The notes: generated by a model from the sequence alone, not told the origin. 64,000 nt of DNA from Paenibacillus silviterrae (GCF_030167925.1 NZ_JASKUT010000001.1:4424501-4488500), one strand, 5' to 3'. Shown: positions 44,892 through 54,372, counted from the first letter of the stretch. Numbers and translations are program-made.

Positions 44892-46724
44892 ATGTGCGGG
44901 ATTGCGGGAATTATTGATAAAAAGGGAAACCCAGTAAATGAAGAATTAATTAGAGAAATAACGGATATTGTTATACATCGCGGACCTGATGGAGCTGGAT
45001 ATTACTGTTTTCAAAATTTTGCTTTTGGGCACCGGAGACTGGCGATATTAGATTTATCAGCAGATGGTCATCAACCAATGCATTATCAGGATAATGAATA
45101 TACCATTACATTTAATGGTGAAGTTTATAATTATTTAGAATTAAAAAAAGAATTAAAAGAATTCGGCTATAAATTTAAATCTAACTCTGACACCGAAGTG
45201 ATCCTAGCTTCTTATTGCCATTGGGGAACAGATTGTGTTAATAAGTTTAATGGTATGTGGGCTTTTGCTATTTTTGATAAGAAAAAACAGCAAATTTTTT
45301 GTTCAAGAGACCGATATGGTGTAAAACCATTTTATTATTACAATAATGATAATCAATTTATTTTTGGATCAGAAATCAAACAACTATTGACTTTTCTCCC
45401 ATCTAAAAAAGTTAATAAAAGAATATTGTTAGATTTTTTGATCTCAAATTACTCCGATCATACTGAAGAAACATTTTTTCAAAATATAAGGAAGTTAGCA
45501 GCGGCTCATAATCTAATTTATGATATAAAAGCAAATAGTTTTAAGATTTATCGTTACTATTCAATAGAAAAAATAACAGAAGTAGAAAATCTTTCTTATG
45601 AATCAAGTGAAAAGCTATATGGTGAGGCTTTTAAGAAAGGTATTGCATTACGACTTCGTTCCGACGTTAAAGTGGGTACTTGTTTAAGTGGAGGTTTAGA
45701 TAGTTCTAGTGTCGCTACGGTTGCTGCCGTGATCAATAATGAAAAAACAGACATACCATTTTCTGCAATAACAGCGGTTAGCACACAAAGTAACAATGAT
45801 GAGTCTGGTTTTGCCAAAATAGTTGCAGATCATAGCCAAATGAATTGGATTAAGGCTGAACCTACGTATGAAGATTTCGTCAATAGTTTAGATCATATAG
45901 TCTATTCCCAAGAAGAACCTTTCGGTAGTCCATCATTAACTATGCAGTATTTTGTTATGAAAGCGGCAAAAGATAATGGTATCACCGTACTTTTAGATGG
46001 TCAAGGCGGGGATGAAACATTACTTGGTTATGAAAAATATTATGCCGCATACTACGCTACAATTTTTAGAAAAAAAGGTTTACTAGCTGCTCTTAAAGCT
46101 ATTAATGATTCCTCTCGGAATAATTCTAAAATGAATATTAAATATATTATAATGTATTTAGTTGGTGGACTTTCATCATCATTAAGATATAAATTTTACT
46201 CTTGGAGACATCGATATTTAAAGGAATTCCCAACACAAATACCACAGCATATCAAAGACTTTTCAAAAGCTTGCCTGGATGAATTTGAACTTCAAGAGTT
46301 GGAAATCAGAAGTTCGAATTTGCCTATATTGCTAAGATATGAAGATAAAAACTCAATGGCCCACTCAATTGAAGCTAGGTTACCATTTTTAGACTATAAA
46401 ACCCTGGGCATCGCCTTATCTTTGCCGGGAAATGTTAAAATCCATGAGGGTTGGACTAAATGGATTTTAAGAAAAGTAATGGATAAACAAATGCCTGGAG
46501 AAATCATTTGGCGTAAAAATAAATTTGGTTTCGAGGCTCCAGAAGAGCAATGGTTAAAGAAGCATGAGGGAATTATGATTGAAGAAATAATGCAATCTAG
46601 AATTCTTGATAGCATATCTAACAAGAACAAACTACAGAGGCTATTTAATTCACTTGATAAAAGGACTAAATGGCGATTGTATAGCATTGCACTCTGGGAA
46701 AAAAGGTTTGAGGTTGAAATTTAA
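44892..46724 (+). CDS. AsnB-type glutamine amidotransferase (asparagine synthetase family)
   Basis: This 610-residue protein begins MCGIAGI, giving the nucleophilic Cys2 of class II amidotransferases, with RGPDGAGYY and FNGEVYNY following. The synthetase half has the ATP loop LSGGLDSSSVA near 262 and GQGGDETLLGY near 370. In glycan loci such enzymes (for example WbpS-type) amidate a uronic acid carboxyl instead of making asparagine. The position amid uronic-acid genes makes that the preferred reading. It overlaps the next gene by one base (TAATG). Confidence 0.88.
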   Translation: MCGIAGIIDKKGNPVNEELIREITDIVIHRGPDGAGYYCFQNFAFGHRRLAILDLSADGHQPMHYQDNEYTITFNGEVYNYLELKKELKEFGYKFKSNSDTEVILASYCHWGTDCVNKFNGMWAFAIFDKKKQQIFCSRDRYGVKPFYYYNNDNQFIFGSEIKQLLTFLPSKKVNKRILLDFLISNYSDHTEETFFQNIRKLAAAHNLIYDIKANSFKIYRYYSIEKITEVENLSYESSEKLYGEAFKKGIALRLRSDVKVGTCLSGGLDSSSVATVAAVINNEKTDIPFSAITAVSTQSNNDESGFAKIVADHSQMNWIKAEPTYEDFVNSLDHIVYSQEEPFGSPSLTMQYFVMKAAKDNGITVLLDGQGGDETLLGYEKYYAAYYATIFRKKGLLAALKAINDSSRNNSKMNIKYIIMYLVGGLSSSLRYKFYSWRHRYLKEFPTQIPQHIKDFSKACLDEFELQELEIRSSNLPILLRYEDKNSMAHSIEARLPFLDYKTLGIALSLPGNVKIHEGWTKWILRKVMDKQMPGEIIWRKNKFGFEAPEEQWLKKHEGIMIEEIMQSRILDSISNKNKLQRLFNSLDKRTKWRLYSIALWEKRFEVEI

Positions 46725-47833
46725 TGAAAGTTTGCCACTTTACTTCCGTTCATTCCCCTTTAGACGTGAGAATATTCCTAAAGGAATGTGTTACTTTAGC
46801 AGAGGCTGGATACGAAACAAATTTAGTAGTAACCGGCTATAAAAATACTATAACTCAGGGAGTTAAAATTTATTCTGTAGAAAAATCACCTGGTAGATTG
46901 AAACGAATGTTAGCAACAGCTCGAGAGGTATATAAAGTTGCTAAAAATTTAGATGCTGATATTTATCACTTTCATGACCCGGAGTTATTACCGTATGCCT
47001 TATTATTAAGATTAAGTGGAAAGATTGTTATTTATGATGTTCATGAGGATCTACCAAGAGATATTTTATCTAAACATTGGATACCGCGTTTCTTAAGAAA
47101 AATAATTTCTTTTTTGGTAGAGAAATTAGAAAATGCAATAGCTAAAAAATGCATTATTGTGGGCGCTACGCCTACGATTACTAAACGTTTTGATGAAATT
47201 GGTTGTAAGAGTGTAAATATTAATAATTATCCTATAATGTCTGAGCTATTTTCTACTACCAATGAATGGAACAATAAGAGTAAGCAGGTATGCTATGTAG
47301 GAGGTATTAACAAAGTTAGAGGTATTGACCAAATGATTCGTGCTTCGTATAAAACGAACACTCAATTAGTACTTGCTGGAACATTCACAAATATTGAATA
47401 TAAGAATATTTTACAAGAGCAAGTGGAGTGGCAAAACGTTAAAGAACTTGGTCAAATAGATAGAGAAGGTATAAAAGAGCTTTATAAACAAAGTATCGCA
47501 GGATTAGTGGTTCTACAACCTATTGTTACGTTTGTTGATTCTTTACCTATTAAGTTGTTTGAATATATGGCAGCAGGTATTCCAGTCATCTGTTCCAATT
47601 TTCCCTTGTGGAAAACAATAGTTGAGGAAAATAATTGTGGTATTTGTGTTGATCCCTCCGACGAGGATGCTATTGCTGCTGCTATTAACTGGATTGTAAA
47701 CAATCCGGAAGGAGCAGCTATCATGGGGAAAAACGGTCGTTTGGCGGTAGAAAATAAATATAACTGGGAAATTGAAAGTAATAAATTACTTAATTTATAC
47801 AAGGAGCTTGAAAATGAAAATTTGGATATTTAA
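46724..47833 (+). CDS. GT4-family glycosyltransferase
   Basis: This 369-residue GT-B fold transferase opens with VCHFTSVHSPLDVRIFLKE, a common start in O-antigen and exopolysaccharide loci. The acceptor-side HFHDPELL lies near 83 and the sugar-nucleotide site IKLFEYMAAGIPVICS near 275. It probably adds one sugar to the lipid-linked repeat unit on the cytoplasmic face. Donor and linkage cannot be read from the sequence. The following gene starts before it ends. Confidence 0.88.
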   Translation: MKVCHFTSVHSPLDVRIFLKECVTLAEAGYETNLVVTGYKNTITQGVKIYSVEKSPGRLKRMLATAREVYKVAKNLDADIYHFHDPELLPYALLLRLSGKIVIYDVHEDLPRDILSKHWIPRFLRKIISFLVEKLENAIAKKCIIVGATPTITKRFDEIGCKSVNINNYPIMSELFSTTNEWNNKSKQVCYVGGINKVRGIDQMIRASYKTNTQLVLAGTFTNIEYKNILQEQVEWQNVKELGQIDREGIKELYKQSIAGLVVLQPIVTFVDSLPIKLFEYMAAGIPVICSNFPLWKTIVEENNCGICVDPSDEDAIAAAINWIVNNPEGAAIMGKNGRLAVENKYNWEIESNKLLNLYKELENENLDI

Positions 47834-49052
47834 TCATTATGCAATAGCTCCAGGCACTAGTGGGATTACTAGACATTATGATCTGGCCAAGGAATTGGTG
47901 AAGCTAGGTTGCGAAGTAACGATTTTTGCTTCTTCATTTGATCATCAAACCCGGAAAGAGATTCATATCCAAGATGATAATACTAAGGCGTTATTTGAGA
48001 ACTATTCTGGTGTACGTTTTGTGTGGATAAAAACGCCATCATATATCAAAAATGATATAAAGAGAGTAAATAACATGATTGTATATACGTTAGGTGCATA
48101 TCGTGAGGCTATGAAAATCAAAGAGAAACCTGATATATGTATAGGATCACTAATGCATCCGTTGGCAGCTTTATTAGGTTATTATGTTGCGGATAAAAAA
48201 AAATGTTTATTTTTTTTCGAGGAGAGAGATCTATGGCCTCAGTCTCTCATTGATTTAGGCAAAGTCTCTGCTAAAAGCCCACTAGTATGGTTACTAGGGA
48301 AATTAGAAATGTTTCTTTACAATAAGTCTGATAAAATAATAATTTTATTTGATAAAGCCCGAGGTTATATAGAAAGTAAAGGGATTGACTCCGAAAAAAT
48401 AATTTATTTACCTAATGGTGCTGATTTACAAAGGTATGATAGTGATGAGAAAAAGGAACTACCTTCTGAAGTTGAATCAGCTTTAACAACGCATAAAGAT
48501 AAATTTCTCGCGATATATACAGGAACTTTAGGAGTAGCAAATAATCTAGATGCTGTTTTAGATGCTGCCTCTGTTTTGAAAGAAGAAAATAGAGAAAATA
48601 TACATTTCCTACTAATTGGAAATGGTGCAGAAAAAGAAAGACTCCAAAAAAGAAAAGAAAAAGAATCTTTGAATAATGTCACTTTTCTTAATCCTGTTAG
48701 TAAGGAATTTATACCAATCATTTTAGATCGTGTCAATGTAGGACTACTGCCATTAGAGGATTCCCCAATATTTAAGTGGGGGATTAGTCCAAATAAAATG
48801 TTTGATTATATGGCTGCGTCATTACCGACGATATTGTTGTGTAATTTGGATGGAACACCGTTAGAGAAATCGGGTGGTGGTACTGTAATTAAGGAGAATT
48901 TTGTTAGTAATTTAGCTAATCAATTGATCGAATATGCCGCAGATAAATCGCAGACTAGGATAACGGGGGAAAAGGCAAGAAATTATGTTGTAAAACATCA
49001 TACATGGAGTAAATTAGCTAAAGAATTTTATCAAACTATAAAAAAGATCTAA
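47814..49052 (+). CDS. GT4-family glycosyltransferase, WbuB-like
   Basis: This 412-residue transferase starts KIWIFNHYAIAPGTSGITRHYDLAKEL, of which the NHYA..P....R.......L pattern is typical of WbuB/WbpH-like enzymes that transfer HexNAc derivatives. The donor-site region reads WGISPNKMFDYMAASLPTIL near 322. The ATG at 47814 has AAGGAGCTTG at 47801 and lies inside the previous gene (20-base overlap). The upstream in-frame ATG at 47772 has no ribosome site. Confidence 0.87.
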   Translation: MKIWIFNHYAIAPGTSGITRHYDLAKELVKLGCEVTIFASSFDHQTRKEIHIQDDNTKALFENYSGVRFVWIKTPSYIKNDIKRVNNMIVYTLGAYREAMKIKEKPDICIGSLMHPLAALLGYYVADKKKCLFFFEERDLWPQSLIDLGKVSAKSPLVWLLGKLEMFLYNKSDKIIILFDKARGYIESKGIDSEKIIYLPNGADLQRYDSDEKKELPSEVESALTTHKDKFLAIYTGTLGVANNLDAVLDAASVLKEENRENIHFLLIGNGAEKERLQKRKEKESLNNVTFLNPVSKEFIPIILDRVNVGLLPLEDSPIFKWGISPNKMFDYMAASLPTILLCNLDGTPLEKSGGGTVIKENFVSNLANQLIEYAADKSQTRITGEKARNYVVKHHTWSKLAKEFYQTIKKI

Positions 49053-49075
49053 ATAAATTATATTGGAGTAATAAT

Positions 49076-50164
49076 ATGAACAAAAAGATAATTACAATCG
49101 TGGGAGCGCGTCCTCAATTTATCAAGGTTGCCGCTGTATCTCGGGTTTTGAGAGACTCTTTTAAAGAAATAATTGTCGATACAGGCCAACATTACGATTA
49201 TAAAATGGCGGGCATTTTTTTTGATGAACTTGGAATTCCAAAACCTGACTATTCATTAAATATCGGCTCGGGTTCCCACGGGCAACAAACTGGAAACATG
49301 ATGTCACGCATAGAAGAAGTTTTGATAAAAGAAAATCCAGATGCTGTGCTAGTATATGGTGATACGAACTCTACCCTGGCTGGGGCTCTTGTAGCAAGTA
49401 AGCTTCATATACCTATTTTTCATGTAGAGGCTGGACTCAGAAGTTATAATAGAAAAATGCCTGAGGAGATCAATCGTCTGCTGACTGATCATATTTCTTC
49501 ACTTCTCTTTGCTCCTACAAATACGGCAGTAGAAAATCTGGCGAAAGAAGGAATAATAGACAATGTGTTTCAAGTAGGGGACGTTATGTATGATGCTGTT
49601 TCTTTTTATGGAAGTACGGCACAAGAGAAATATAACATTGAAATATTTAATGTCAAAAAAGATGAATTCTTATTAGCAACAATTCATCGTGCCGAAAATA
49701 CTGATGATATTTTGCGTCTAGAAGCAATTATTAACTCTTTAGTACAAATTAATGATACTGTTATCCTACCGCTACATCCTAGGACACAAAAGAAAATAAA
49801 TGATTCTTCTCTATTAATTGAGAAGTTAAATAAACAGCACAAAGTAAAAATCATTGACCCTGTATCTTATCTTGAAATGTTGCTTCTGGAGAAAAATGCT
49901 CGTGCAATAGTTACTGATTCAGGAGGAGTTCAAAAGGAAGCGTATTTTTCTAAAGTTCCATGTTTTACTTTACGAACTGAAACTGAATGGACTGAGACAG
50001 TGAAGTCAGGTTGGAACGTTTTAGTAGATCCTTTAGAAGAAAATTTACATGAAGTCATTCTGAACTATAAAAAGCCTGATCAGCATAAATTACTGTATGG
50101 CGATGGTAAATCCGCCTATAAGATTGTTGATCATATTAATCAATGGTTTGAAAGCAGAAGGTAG
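49076..50164 (+). CDS. wbpI: UDP-sugar 2-epimerase, WbpI-like
   Basis: This 362-residue non-hydrolysing epimerase opens IITIVGARPQFIKVAAVSR and carries DTGQHYDYKM, NIGSGSHGQQTG, YGDTNSTLAG, HVEAGLRSYNRKMPEE, and TDSGGVQKEAY near 280. The GSGSHG and FDELGIPKPDY signature is typical of WbpI, which turns UDP-GlcNAc(3NAc)A into the manno epimer, more than of plain WecB/MnaA. It closes the set WbpA/B/E/D/I found in this operon. Confidence 0.87.
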   Translation: MNKKIITIVGARPQFIKVAAVSRVLRDSFKEIIVDTGQHYDYKMAGIFFDELGIPKPDYSLNIGSGSHGQQTGNMMSRIEEVLIKENPDAVLVYGDTNSTLAGALVASKLHIPIFHVEAGLRSYNRKMPEEINRLLTDHISSLLFAPTNTAVENLAKEGIIDNVFQVGDVMYDAVSFYGSTAQEKYNIEIFNVKKDEFLLATIHRAENTDDILRLEAIINSLVQINDTVILPLHPRTQKKINDSSLLIEKLNKQHKVKIIDPVSYLEMLLLEKNARAIVTDSGGVQKEAYFSKVPCFTLRTETEWTETVKSGWNVLVDPLEENLHEVILNYKKPDQHKLLYGDGKSAYKIVDHINQWFESRR

Positions 50165-50174
50165 GTAAAACCCA

Positions 50175-50747
50175 ATGTACTTTTTCTACAAGAGATGCTT
50201 GGATGTTACCTTAGCATCCATTGCAATTATTATTTCAGCTCCTATTTTATTAATAATATGTTTAGTAATTAAATTTGAATCTACTGGACCTATACTATTT
50301 AAGCAAAGAAGAATAGGGAAGGAAGGTAAGCAATTCAACATCTATAAGTTTAGAAGTATGAAGGTGGATACCCCAAATCTTGCAACCGATAAATTAAATA
50401 ATCCCGAAACCTATATTACTAAGGTTGGGAAATTACTAAGAAAAACAAGTTTGGATGAATTACCTCAACTAATAAACATATTAAAAGGTGATATGTCTAT
50501 TGTTGGACCTAGGCCCGCTTTATATAACCAATATGAACTAATAGCCACAAGGGAAAAATATGGTATTAACAAAATACGACCAGGCTTAACAGGGTATGCA
50601 CAAATCATGGGACGGGATTTCATTACTGATGATCAAAAAGTAGCTTATGACAAATATTATTTGGATAATATGTCTATAAAGTTTGATTTTAAAATATGTA
50701 TTTTAACCTTCATCAAGGTAGTAAAAACCGAAAATATTAGAGGTTAA
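50175..50747 (+). CDS. Initiating phosphoglycosyl transferase (PglC/EpsL-like)
   Basis: This 190-residue small monotopic phosphoglycosyl transferase loads the first sugar-1-phosphate onto undecaprenyl phosphate. It has one N-terminal membrane-inserted helix (about 12-33). The family motifs follow: KQRRIGKEGKQF, YKFRSM, the catalytic Asp-Glu dyad in KTSLDELPQ near 97, VGPRPAL near 112 and RPGLTGYAQI near 134. The small size puts it in the PglC class, which often uses UDP-di-N-acetylbacillosamine or a related 6-deoxy sugar. That would fit the FlaA1-type dehydratase at the operon start. Confidence 0.92.
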   Translation: MYFFYKRCLDVTLASIAIIISAPILLIICLVIKFESTGPILFKQRRIGKEGKQFNIYKFRSMKVDTPNLATDKLNNPETYITKVGKLLRKTSLDELPQLINILKGDMSIVGPRPALYNQYELIATREKYGINKIRPGLTGYAQIMGRDFITDDQKVAYDKYYLDNMSIKFDFKICILTFIKVVKTENIRG

Positions 50748-50781
50748 TATTTTATTATTTTATTAAAAGGACGGTAGATTA

Positions 50782-51495
50782 ATGAATAATAACGTCTTTG
50801 GGAAAAATATAATTGTTGGTGAAAATGTTAGTTTAGGAGAAAATATTACGATCGGGAATAACGTTATTATTTATGAAGGGTCTATCATCGGAAATGATGT
50901 AATTATTCATGATAATGCGGTAATTGGAAAGCAGCCAATGAGAGCTAAAAATTCAGCTCTAAGAACTCCAATAGAGAAAGCAAAGCCTACTGTTATTGGT
51001 AGGGGATGTACAATCGGAACTTCTTCAATAGTTTATGCAGGCGCAATTCTGGATGAAGATGTATTTGTCGCAGATTTGGCTTCAATTAGAGAACGTGTAT
51101 TTATTGGTAATAGAACAATCGTAGGCAGAGGAGTTGCTATTGAAAACGATTGTAAGATTGGTATTAAGTGCAAGCTTGAAACTAACTGTTATATTACTGC
51201 TTACTCTGAATTGGAAGACTATGTATTTATAGCACCCTGTGTTGTAACCACAAATGACAATTATATGGCTCGTACGAAAGAAAGATTTGATAAATTTAAA
51301 GGAGTAACTATTAAAAAAGGTGGAAGGATTGGAGCTAATGCAACGATCCTACCTGGAAGGGTTATTGCTGAAGACGGGACAGTAGCCGCTGGAAGTATTG
51401 TTACTAAGGACGTTATGCAACATGAACTAGTTGTAGGATCCCCAGCTAAAAAATTAAGAGATGTTCCTATTGAACAATTATTAGAGAACCAATAA
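50782..51495 (+). CDS. wbpD: Left-handed beta-helix N-acetyltransferase, WbpD-like
   Basis: This 237-residue trimeric hexapeptide-repeat protein shows many I-G-x-x-[VI]-x-I-x turns from residue 10 onward (IGNNVIIYEGSIIGNDVIIH) and a catalytic-loop region near CVVTTNDNYMART. In the Wbp pathway WbpD acetylates the C3 amine made by WbpB/WbpE. The length is greater than for P. aeruginosa WbpD (about 190), because the helix has extra coils. It is the last gene of the long operon, followed by a hairpin. Confidence 0.82.
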   Translation: MNNNVFGKNIIVGENVSLGENITIGNNVIIYEGSIIGNDVIIHDNAVIGKQPMRAKNSALRTPIEKAKPTVIGRGCTIGTSSIVYAGAILDEDVFVADLASIRERVFIGNRTIVGRGVAIENDCKIGIKCKLETNCYITAYSELEDYVFIAPCVVTTNDNYMARTKERFDKFKGVTIKKGGRIGANATILPGRVIAEDGTVAAGSIVTKDVMQHELVVGSPAKKLRDVPIEQLLENQ

Positions 51496-51505
51496 GTAAA
51501 TATAT

Positions 51506-51541
51506 GGAACCCCTGTTCGCCGTGCAGGGGTTCCTGTTTAT
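51506..51541 (+). terminator. Terminator closing the polysaccharide operon
   Basis: GGAACCCCTG (51506-51515) pairs perfectly with CAGGGGTTCC (51525-51534), followed by a short T-rich TGTTTATAGTT. Confidence 0.75.
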
Positions 51542-51593
51542 AGTTGTGAACTTTTGTGTTAATAAATATTAGTCGAGTGAGAGGGAATATACT

Positions 51594-52568
51594 GTGAAGC
51601 GATTTCAGGTTTCAAGCATATTGGTTTTAATTGCAATATTGTTATTTGTCTGCCTATTTGTAGAATGGAAAACTAATCATACCGAAATTAATAACATAAA
51701 GATTCGACTCAAATCAGGAACTTTAAGCAGTGAACTATTTACATTACCTACTGGAATAAATGAGTTTGATTTATTATATTCTCAAGGTGTTTATCATCTA
51801 TTCTATGATAATAAAACAAGTTCAAAGCATCGCAGTGCAAATACAATTTATGAACTTCGATATTCAGAAAACGAAGTAACTATTTCTGGGAGATATCCTA
51901 CGGCATATAGAGATGACAATGGTGATTGGCATATTTGGGTTTACAATCCACAAAAGAAAAGAACTGAGCACCTTTTATCGGTTGATAACCTAAATACATT
52001 CACATTTAAAGGTGACTGTCCTACTTATTTAGCTGATTGGCATGTACGAAAGAATCCAGAGGACCAAAAGTTTTATGCGAGTTACAAGAATATACAGACA
52101 TTAAAAGCCGGAGTAGCTACGGCCGAATCACCTACTGGCCCTTGGGTTGATCTCGGACCGATTTTTAGTGAGATTGGACCAGAATTATGGCACTCGATGG
52201 AGGAAGCAGATGCTGCTATTTTTTTTAAAGAATCTAAAGCATTTGTTTCTTTTGCGGGTTGGGATGGTCACAAACAAAGGGTAGGGCTTGTGGAACTTAA
52301 CCCTACTACGATGAAAGCTTTAGAACCGGCCTTGGTGTTAGTTGAACCAACAGAACCATGGCAAAATAGGAATTCTCAAGCAAAGATTTTTAATCCCGTG
52401 TACATTGATGAAACCCATGAACTCAAGCAAGAAAGCATATTTTATTCACATAATTCAGATCCAGGAACTGATAAAGCAATTAGTTCTGGATGGGGTTATT
52501 TAGAGGCACGAAAACCATTAAACATAGTAGAGTTATTTTATAAAAAGATTATTGAACTTGTGATGTAA
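51594..52568 (+). CDS. Exported beta-propeller (GH43/GH32-like) protein
   Basis: This 324-residue protein has an N-terminal membrane anchor or uncleaved signal (VLIALLLFVCLF-like, residues 9-24), then repeated aromatic/Asp segments (FDLLYSQGVYHLFYDNK, WHIWVYNPQKKR, FYASYKN, HSMEEADAAIFF). These are typical of five-bladed propeller glycosidases acting on surface polysaccharides. Catalytic acids cannot be assigned by eye, so it may be non-enzymatic. It starts with GTG behind GAGAGGGA, and it has its own hairpin after it. It likely trims or binds the glycan made by the neighbouring genes. Confidence 0.65.
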   Translation: MKRFQVSSILVLIAILLFVCLFVEWKTNHTEINNIKIRLKSGTLSSELFTLPTGINEFDLLYSQGVYHLFYDNKTSSKHRSANTIYELRYSENEVTISGRYPTAYRDDNGDWHIWVYNPQKKRTEHLLSVDNLNTFTFKGDCPTYLADWHVRKNPEDQKFYASYKNIQTLKAGVATAESPTGPWVDLGPIFSEIGPELWHSMEEADAAIFFKESKAFVSFAGWDGHKQRVGLVELNPTTMKALEPALVLVEPTEPWQNRNSQAKIFNPVYIDETHELKQESIFYSHNSDPGTDKAISSGWGYLEARKPLNIVELFYKKIIELVM

Positions 52569-52572
52569 ATCC

Positions 52573-52603
52573 GGTACACCCTCTTCGTAGGAGAGGGGGT
52601 ACC
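52573..52603 (+). terminator. Hairpin after the beta-propeller gene
   Basis: GGTACACCCTCT pairs with AGAGGGGGTACC (one mismatch) around TCGTAGG. There is no T-run after it, so termination is plausible but not certain. Confidence 0.5.
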
Positions 52604-52666
52604 GAGATCTGGAGCTAGCGGACATCATGGCAGTAGGTAGACAAATTCATTCGTTAGAATGGTTAC

Positions 52667-53010
52667 GACGTTTACGGAACCACCAGAAAGAAGGATGCTT
52701 GGAGATTACAGCAAATTAATTTTAAGCATATTGTTGAAGTCGATCTGAATATTGAAACCAGTAGAGACCAAGTAATAGCTCAAATAAAACCCAATTTTAT
52801 TGCCTACGGCGCTTACTCTTTTGAATAAAACGATAAACAAATTTATGAAACCAATTTTCTAATGGTCGACACCAGTGAAGAAGAGCCTGATACCCGAATG
52901 GTTCGTATTCTATTTCGAAAATATCGGAAGCCCAGTTGCTGCTTAATATACCCGATCGGAAGTGGGACACAGCAGATTGGTATACCAAACCTGATAATAC
53001 GCCTTTGTAG
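52667..53010 (+). pseudogene. Decayed 5' part of an SDR-glycosyltransferase gene (copy of 61810-63765)
   Basis: The DNA follows the intact gene at 61918-62690 closely but with gaps. GACGTTTACGGAAC, TTGGAGATTACAGCAAATT, GTTGAAGTCGAT, GCCTACGG.GCTTACTCTTTTGAA, GAAGAAGAGCC and CCCGATCGGAA are shared. Two large internal deletions and in-frame stops (for example TAA just after TCTTTTGAA) make it non-functional. It ends where unrelated DNA leading into the acyltransferase gene begins. Confidence 0.85.
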
Positions 53011-53147
53011 TCGGAATTTATCCGCATAAATGATACTTTAGAAGCAGGACAAATGAGTTTTTTGTCGAATAAATATTAAATTATGTGTATGATTGGAGAG
53101 AATATAATTTGGCTTATTTTTTTGAAAGATCAAAATATGATGCTTCG

Positions 53148-54212
53148 ATGAAAACAATTAAAGGATTCAACGGTTTACGAGCCATTTCTGTATTGTTAGT
53201 AATCGCGTCTCATGGCGGATGGTTCCAAGCTTTATCAATTACCAACCCCGTAATTAGAGGGATCTTGAGCGCTGACGTTGGCGTCCAGATATTCTTCGTA
53301 TTATCGGGATTCCTCATCACCAGGTTGTTATTGAAAGAACACAAAGAGTACGGAAACATAAACATTCGCAATTTCTTTATTCGAAGGATATTAAGGATCT
53401 TCCCGCTCTATTTCCTAGCACTCTCTGTGGTTCCAATTATGGAGAGCCAAGGTAAGATTGCTGTTAAAGGTTGCGTGTATGAACACGCCTATTTTTTTCT
53501 TTACAATTTTACACCGCAAGGCTGCGAACTCAATGCCTATAGCCACTTTTGGTCTCTTGCAGTAGAGGAACATTTTTATTTAATTTGGCCATTAATCTTT
53601 CTTTTTAACAAGCGTGTCGCTTTCTTTTTAGTAACACTTTTCGCTATAGTTGCAAGCATATTTGGGCTTAGCTTATGGCCCGATCTCTTGTCAGCCTATA
53701 ATAGCGGACGATGGACTTATCCAGCAGCTGCGCCGATCGCATTTGGCTGCATCGCGGCGTACTTAGTCACTAGCGAGCGATTTTGTCATTGGGTGTCCAC
53801 TAGGCTATTCCGAATTATATTGTTAGTATTTTCAGTGGCTACGTTCATCGCAAACGTTTTCGGGGAACCTCGCTTTATTTTTTACCTTGGGATTACTTGC
53901 TTGGTGCTGTACGTCTATTTCAGTCAGGATTCCCATGTTATTAAAGTGTTAGAGTTTCAACCATTGGCGTACATCGGTCAAATCAGCTTTGGTCTATATG
54001 TGTGGCAGGGGATTCTCGCAGGGAACGGTTCGTACCGTGAGTATCCAGATTATCCATTGCCGCTAGGAGAAGGTATAGCTTTGACGTTTCTTTTGGCGCC
54101 TCTTAGTTACCACTTTTTTGAGAAACCGATTCTACGGCTTAAGAAGTACTTTGAATCGTCCCGAGGTACCTCGCTTCCTAACGAGTTGGGAAGAAACAAG
54201 CCATTGGCCTAA
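53148..54212 (+). CDS. Acyltransferase 3 family membrane protein
   Basis: This 354-residue protein with about ten spans probably O-acetylates (or otherwise acylates) the surface glycan. It begins KTIKGFNGLRAISVLLVIASHGG, with the family's catalytic His near 22. It has the VGVQIFFVLSGFLITRLLL motif near 46 and the HFWSLAVEEHFYLIWPL motif near 130. I start at the ATG at 53148, where family similarity begins; ATG 53085 would add 21 unlike residues, and neither has a strong ribosome site. It lies between two fragments of a broken epimerase/GT gene, so it seems to have been inserted there. Confidence 0.85.
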   Translation: MKTIKGFNGLRAISVLLVIASHGGWFQALSITNPVIRGILSADVGVQIFFVLSGFLITRLLLKEHKEYGNINIRNFFIRRILRIFPLYFLALSVVPIMESQGKIAVKGCVYEHAYFFLYNFTPQGCELNAYSHFWSLAVEEHFYLIWPLIFLFNKRVAFFLVTLFAIVASIFGLSLWPDLLSAYNSGRWTYPAAAPIAFGCIAAYLVTSERFCHWVSTRLFRIILLVFSVATFIANVFGEPRFIFYLGITCLVLYVYFSQDSHVIKVLEFQPLAYIGQISFGLYVWQGILAGNGSYREYPDYPLPLGEGIALTFLLAPLSYHFFEKPILRLKKYFESSRGTSLPNELGRNKPLA

Positions 54213-54372
54213 GGGTTATACGCTGGCATCACGTATTGACATCGGATACCCGCGCTTGCCAGGTAAGGCATTTATCAATCATGAGAACGCCTTAATGTCG
54301 AGCTTTTTCACGCATACAACCATAGTGGTTCGAAATTAAAACGGAGTCACACAGCGTGGAGGAAAAATATCA
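54213..54372. other. Short spacer without recognisable gene
   Basis: A 42-codon open stretch ends at 54339 but has no start, ribosome site or family likeness. It marks the joint between the acyltransferase and the pseudogene fragments. Confidence 0.4.
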
